In this document: positions 6,048 through 7,288 of the stretch, piece after piece
How the letters are laid out: each line of letters opens with the position of its first letter
Position numbering within the stretch: position 1 is the stretch's first letter
NCBI GenBank assembly: GCA_937925775.1
Contig: CALAMM010000073.1
Location: 1 to 7,288, forward strand
Length of the DNA stretch: 7,288 nucleotides
Direction of reading: 5' to 3'
DNA from: an uncultured Fimbriimonadales bacterium
GTDB lineage: Bacteria; Armatimonadota; Fimbriimonadia; Fimbriimonadales; GBS-DC
Made by a program: the position numbers and the translations under genes
Notes under the pieces: generated by a model
What the model was told of the DNA's origin: nothing
Database searches by the model: none
The model's input: only the letters and a program-made list of their open reading frames with translations

Positions 6048-7157
6048 ATGGTCATCGGCGTTCCGAAGGAGGTTAAACCCGACGAATATCGCGTGGCGAT
6101 GACGCCGTCGGGCGTGGAAATCTTGGTACACCATGGGCATACTGTGTTGATTGAGCGCGGTGCAGGCGACGGCACAGGCATCCCCGACCACGAGTACGAG
6201 GCGGCAGGCGCAGAACTGGTTGACCAGACGGCACTCTGGCGCAACGCCGAGATGATTGTGAAAGTGAAGGAGCCGCTGCCCTGTGAATACCCCCTCATCC
6301 GTCCCAATCAGGTGATTTTCACCTTTTTCCACTTCGCGGCGAGCGAAGAACTAACCCGTGCGATGGTCAACAGCGGCGCGGTGTGCATCGCCTACGAGAC
6401 CATTCAGACCCCCGACGGAGCGCATCCCATCCTGCTGCCGATGAGTGAGATTGCGGGGCGGATGGCCGTGCAGGTCGGCGCGTGGTGTCTTGAGCGTCCG
6501 ATGGGCGGGCGGGGCGTGCTCCTGGCGGGCGCGCCAGGCGTGCTGCCGGGCACGGTGGTCGTAATCGGCGCAGGCGTGGTCGGCGCAAACGCCGCGCGCA
6601 TTGCAGCGGGCTTCGGCGCGCGCGTAATCATCCTCGATATCAATGTCGCTCGGTTGCGCGCACTGGAGGAGACCCTGCCCGCGAATGTGGACACGCTTTA
6701 CTCGAACCCTGCGAACCTACGTGAGGCAGCGCAACAGGCGGACTTGATTGTCGGCGCCGTCTATGTAACAGGCGGGCGCACCCCTATCCTCATCAAGCGA
6801 GAGATGCTTGCAACCTTCAAAACAGGCGCGGTACTGGTCGATGTCTCTGTCGATCAGGGCGGGCTGGCGGAGACGACACGCCCCACCACGCATCGCGAGC
6901 CGACCTATGTGGTGGATGGCGTCGTGCATTACGCTGTGAGCAACATGCCCGGCGCTGTCGCGCGCACTTCTACCTACGCGCTGACAAACATCACTACCCC
7001 CTATGTACTGCACCTTGCAGAACACGGGTGGCAAGAGGCATGCCGCCGAGATCCTGCCCTCCGAATGGGGCTAAACATCGTGCAGGGGAAGGTCACTTTG
7101 CGCCCCATCGCAGAGCAGTTCGGATACGAGTTCGTCGACCCCGAGAAAGTGTTGTGA
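6048..7157 (+). CDS. ald: Alanine dehydrogenase
   Basis: This 369-residue cytoplasmic NAD-dependent enzyme reversibly deaminates L-alanine to pyruvate and ammonia. The length is typical (about 370). The N-terminus (IGVPKEVK, then EYRVAMTP) is the family signature and fixes the start. R15 and K74 (in VKVKEP) should bind the substrate carboxylate and carbonyl, and H95 (in FFHFAA) and D269 (in DVSVDQGG) are the catalytic pair by comparison with the Mycobacterium tuberculosis enzyme. The nucleotide-binding GAGVVG is at 174-179, with D197 at the end of the next strand, as expected for NAD preference. VSNMPGAV (297-304) is also conserved. No Shine-Dalgarno lies before the ATG. A strong AAGGAGGT occurs inside the gene at 6066-6073, where it encodes the conserved Lys-Glu-Val, so it is probably incidental. 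The next in-frame ATG (6099) would delete the signature. The gene ends 9 bases from the 3' end of a convergent tRNA. Confidence 0.96.
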   Translation: MVIGVPKEVKPDEYRVAMTPSGVEILVHHGHTVLIERGAGDGTGIPDHEYEAAGAELVDQTALWRNAEMIVKVKEPLPCEYPLIRPNQVIFTFFHFAASEELTRAMVNSGAVCIAYETIQTPDGAHPILLPMSEIAGRMAVQVGAWCLERPMGGRGVLLAGAPGVLPGTVVVIGAGVVGANAARIAAGFGARVIILDINVARLRALEETLPANVDTLYSNPANLREAAQQADLIVGAVYVTGGRTPILIKREMLATFKTGAVLVDVSVDQGGLAETTRPTTHREPTYVVDGVVHYAVSNMPGAVARTSTYALTNITTPYVLHLAEHGWQEACRRDPALRMGLNIVQGKVTLRPIAEQFGYEFVDPEKVL

Positions 7158-7166
7158 GAGGAACGC

Positions 7167-7241
7167 TGGTGAGCCGGGTGGGGATCGAACCCACGACCCA
7201 CGGATTAAAAGTCCGTTGCTCTACCGCTGAGCTACCGGCCC
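7167..7241 (-). tRNA. tRNA-Lys (anticodon UUU), CCA encoded
   Basis: Read on the minus strand, the molecule folds as a normal cloverleaf. The acceptor stem pairs GGGCCGG (7241-7235) with CCGGCTC (7177-7171), with one G-U at pair 2-71. The D arm is GCTC/GAGC with a 7-base loop. The anticodon stem is ACGGA/TCCGT with loop CTTTTAA, giving anticodon UUU for lysine. A 5-base variable loop (GGGTC) follows. The T stem is GTGGG/CCCAC with loop TTCGATC. The discriminator is A (7170) and the 3' CCA is encoded (7169-7167). Length is 75 bases with CCA. Confidence 0.96.
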
Positions 7242-7250
7242 ACGCAGAGA

Positions 7251-7280
7251 AGTATACCCAACACTACTCGCCCAATGCAA
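7251..7280 (-). promoter_or_regulatory. Putative promoter of tRNA-Lys (TTGCAT, 18 bp, GGTATACT)
   Basis: On the minus strand TATACT (7256 to 7251) is preceded by GG, and TTGCAT (7280 to 7275) lies 18 bases upstream as a weak -35. The mature tRNA 5' end at 7241 lies 9 bases beyond the -10, so the primary transcript would have only a few bases of leader. The octamer GGTATACT is identical to that before the trans-sulfuration gene. Confidence 0.5.
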
Positions 7281-7288
7281 CCCCTTGA

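Noticed and set aside
7028..7288. Plus-strand open frame containing RVGIEPTTHGLKVRCSTAEL
   Set aside because: This peptide is a familiar false protein made by translating the antisense of a lysine tRNA gene.

Overview
This 7.3 kb GC-rich window looks like an ordinary chromosomal segment of a free-living bacterium. It holds four complete metabolic, transport or secreted-protein genes, one further enzyme gene and one tRNA gene. I see no phage, transposase or plasmid genes. The GC-rich palindromic repeat carrying CGTCGGCG / CGCCGACG arms and a CTACG tail, together with the secreted subtilase with tandem Ig-like repeats, resembles what I recall from Armatimonadota-like (often thermophilic) metagenome bins. 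That placement is an inference from memory and is not proven by the sequence.

Layout. Positions 1-196 hold five tandem copies, plus a fragment, of a 35-40 bp palindromic repeat that probably continues to the left of the window. Positions 218-276 form a long inverted repeat that runs into a promoter at 273-280. A PLP-dependent trans-sulfuration enzyme (cystathionine gamma-synthase/lyase type) lies at 303-1445 (+) and is followed by a stem-loop at 1478-1505. A secreted subtilisin-like protease with three C-terminal Ig-like repeats lies at 1639-3744 (+). It converges, with a 27 bp gap, on a major facilitator superfamily permease at 3772-4959 (-). The permease is divergent from the succinyl-CoA ligase alpha subunit gene sucD at 5072-5953 (+), which has no sucC beside it. 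The alanine dehydrogenase gene ald follows at 6048-7157 (+), and it converges on a tRNA-Lys(UUU) gene at 7167-7241 (-).

How the parts relate. The genes do not form one pathway operon. Most carry their own promoter. Five of the six transcription units have the same extended -10 form, GGTAnnnT, close to the gene start (GGTATACT twice, GGTATCAT, GGTACAAT, GGTACACT), and leaders are short. The ald transcript looks almost leaderless. An octamer TCATCAGG (TTATCAGG before ald) overlaps or abuts the -10 of the permease, sucD and ald promoters. sucD (TCA cycle) and ald (alanine/pyruvate exchange) both serve central carbon and nitrogen metabolism, so co-regulation is conceivable but unproven.

The points most worth a second look are the palindromic repeat array, the inverted repeat over the first promoter, the shared promoter motif and the shared octamer. 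I found no convincing new defence or mobile system.
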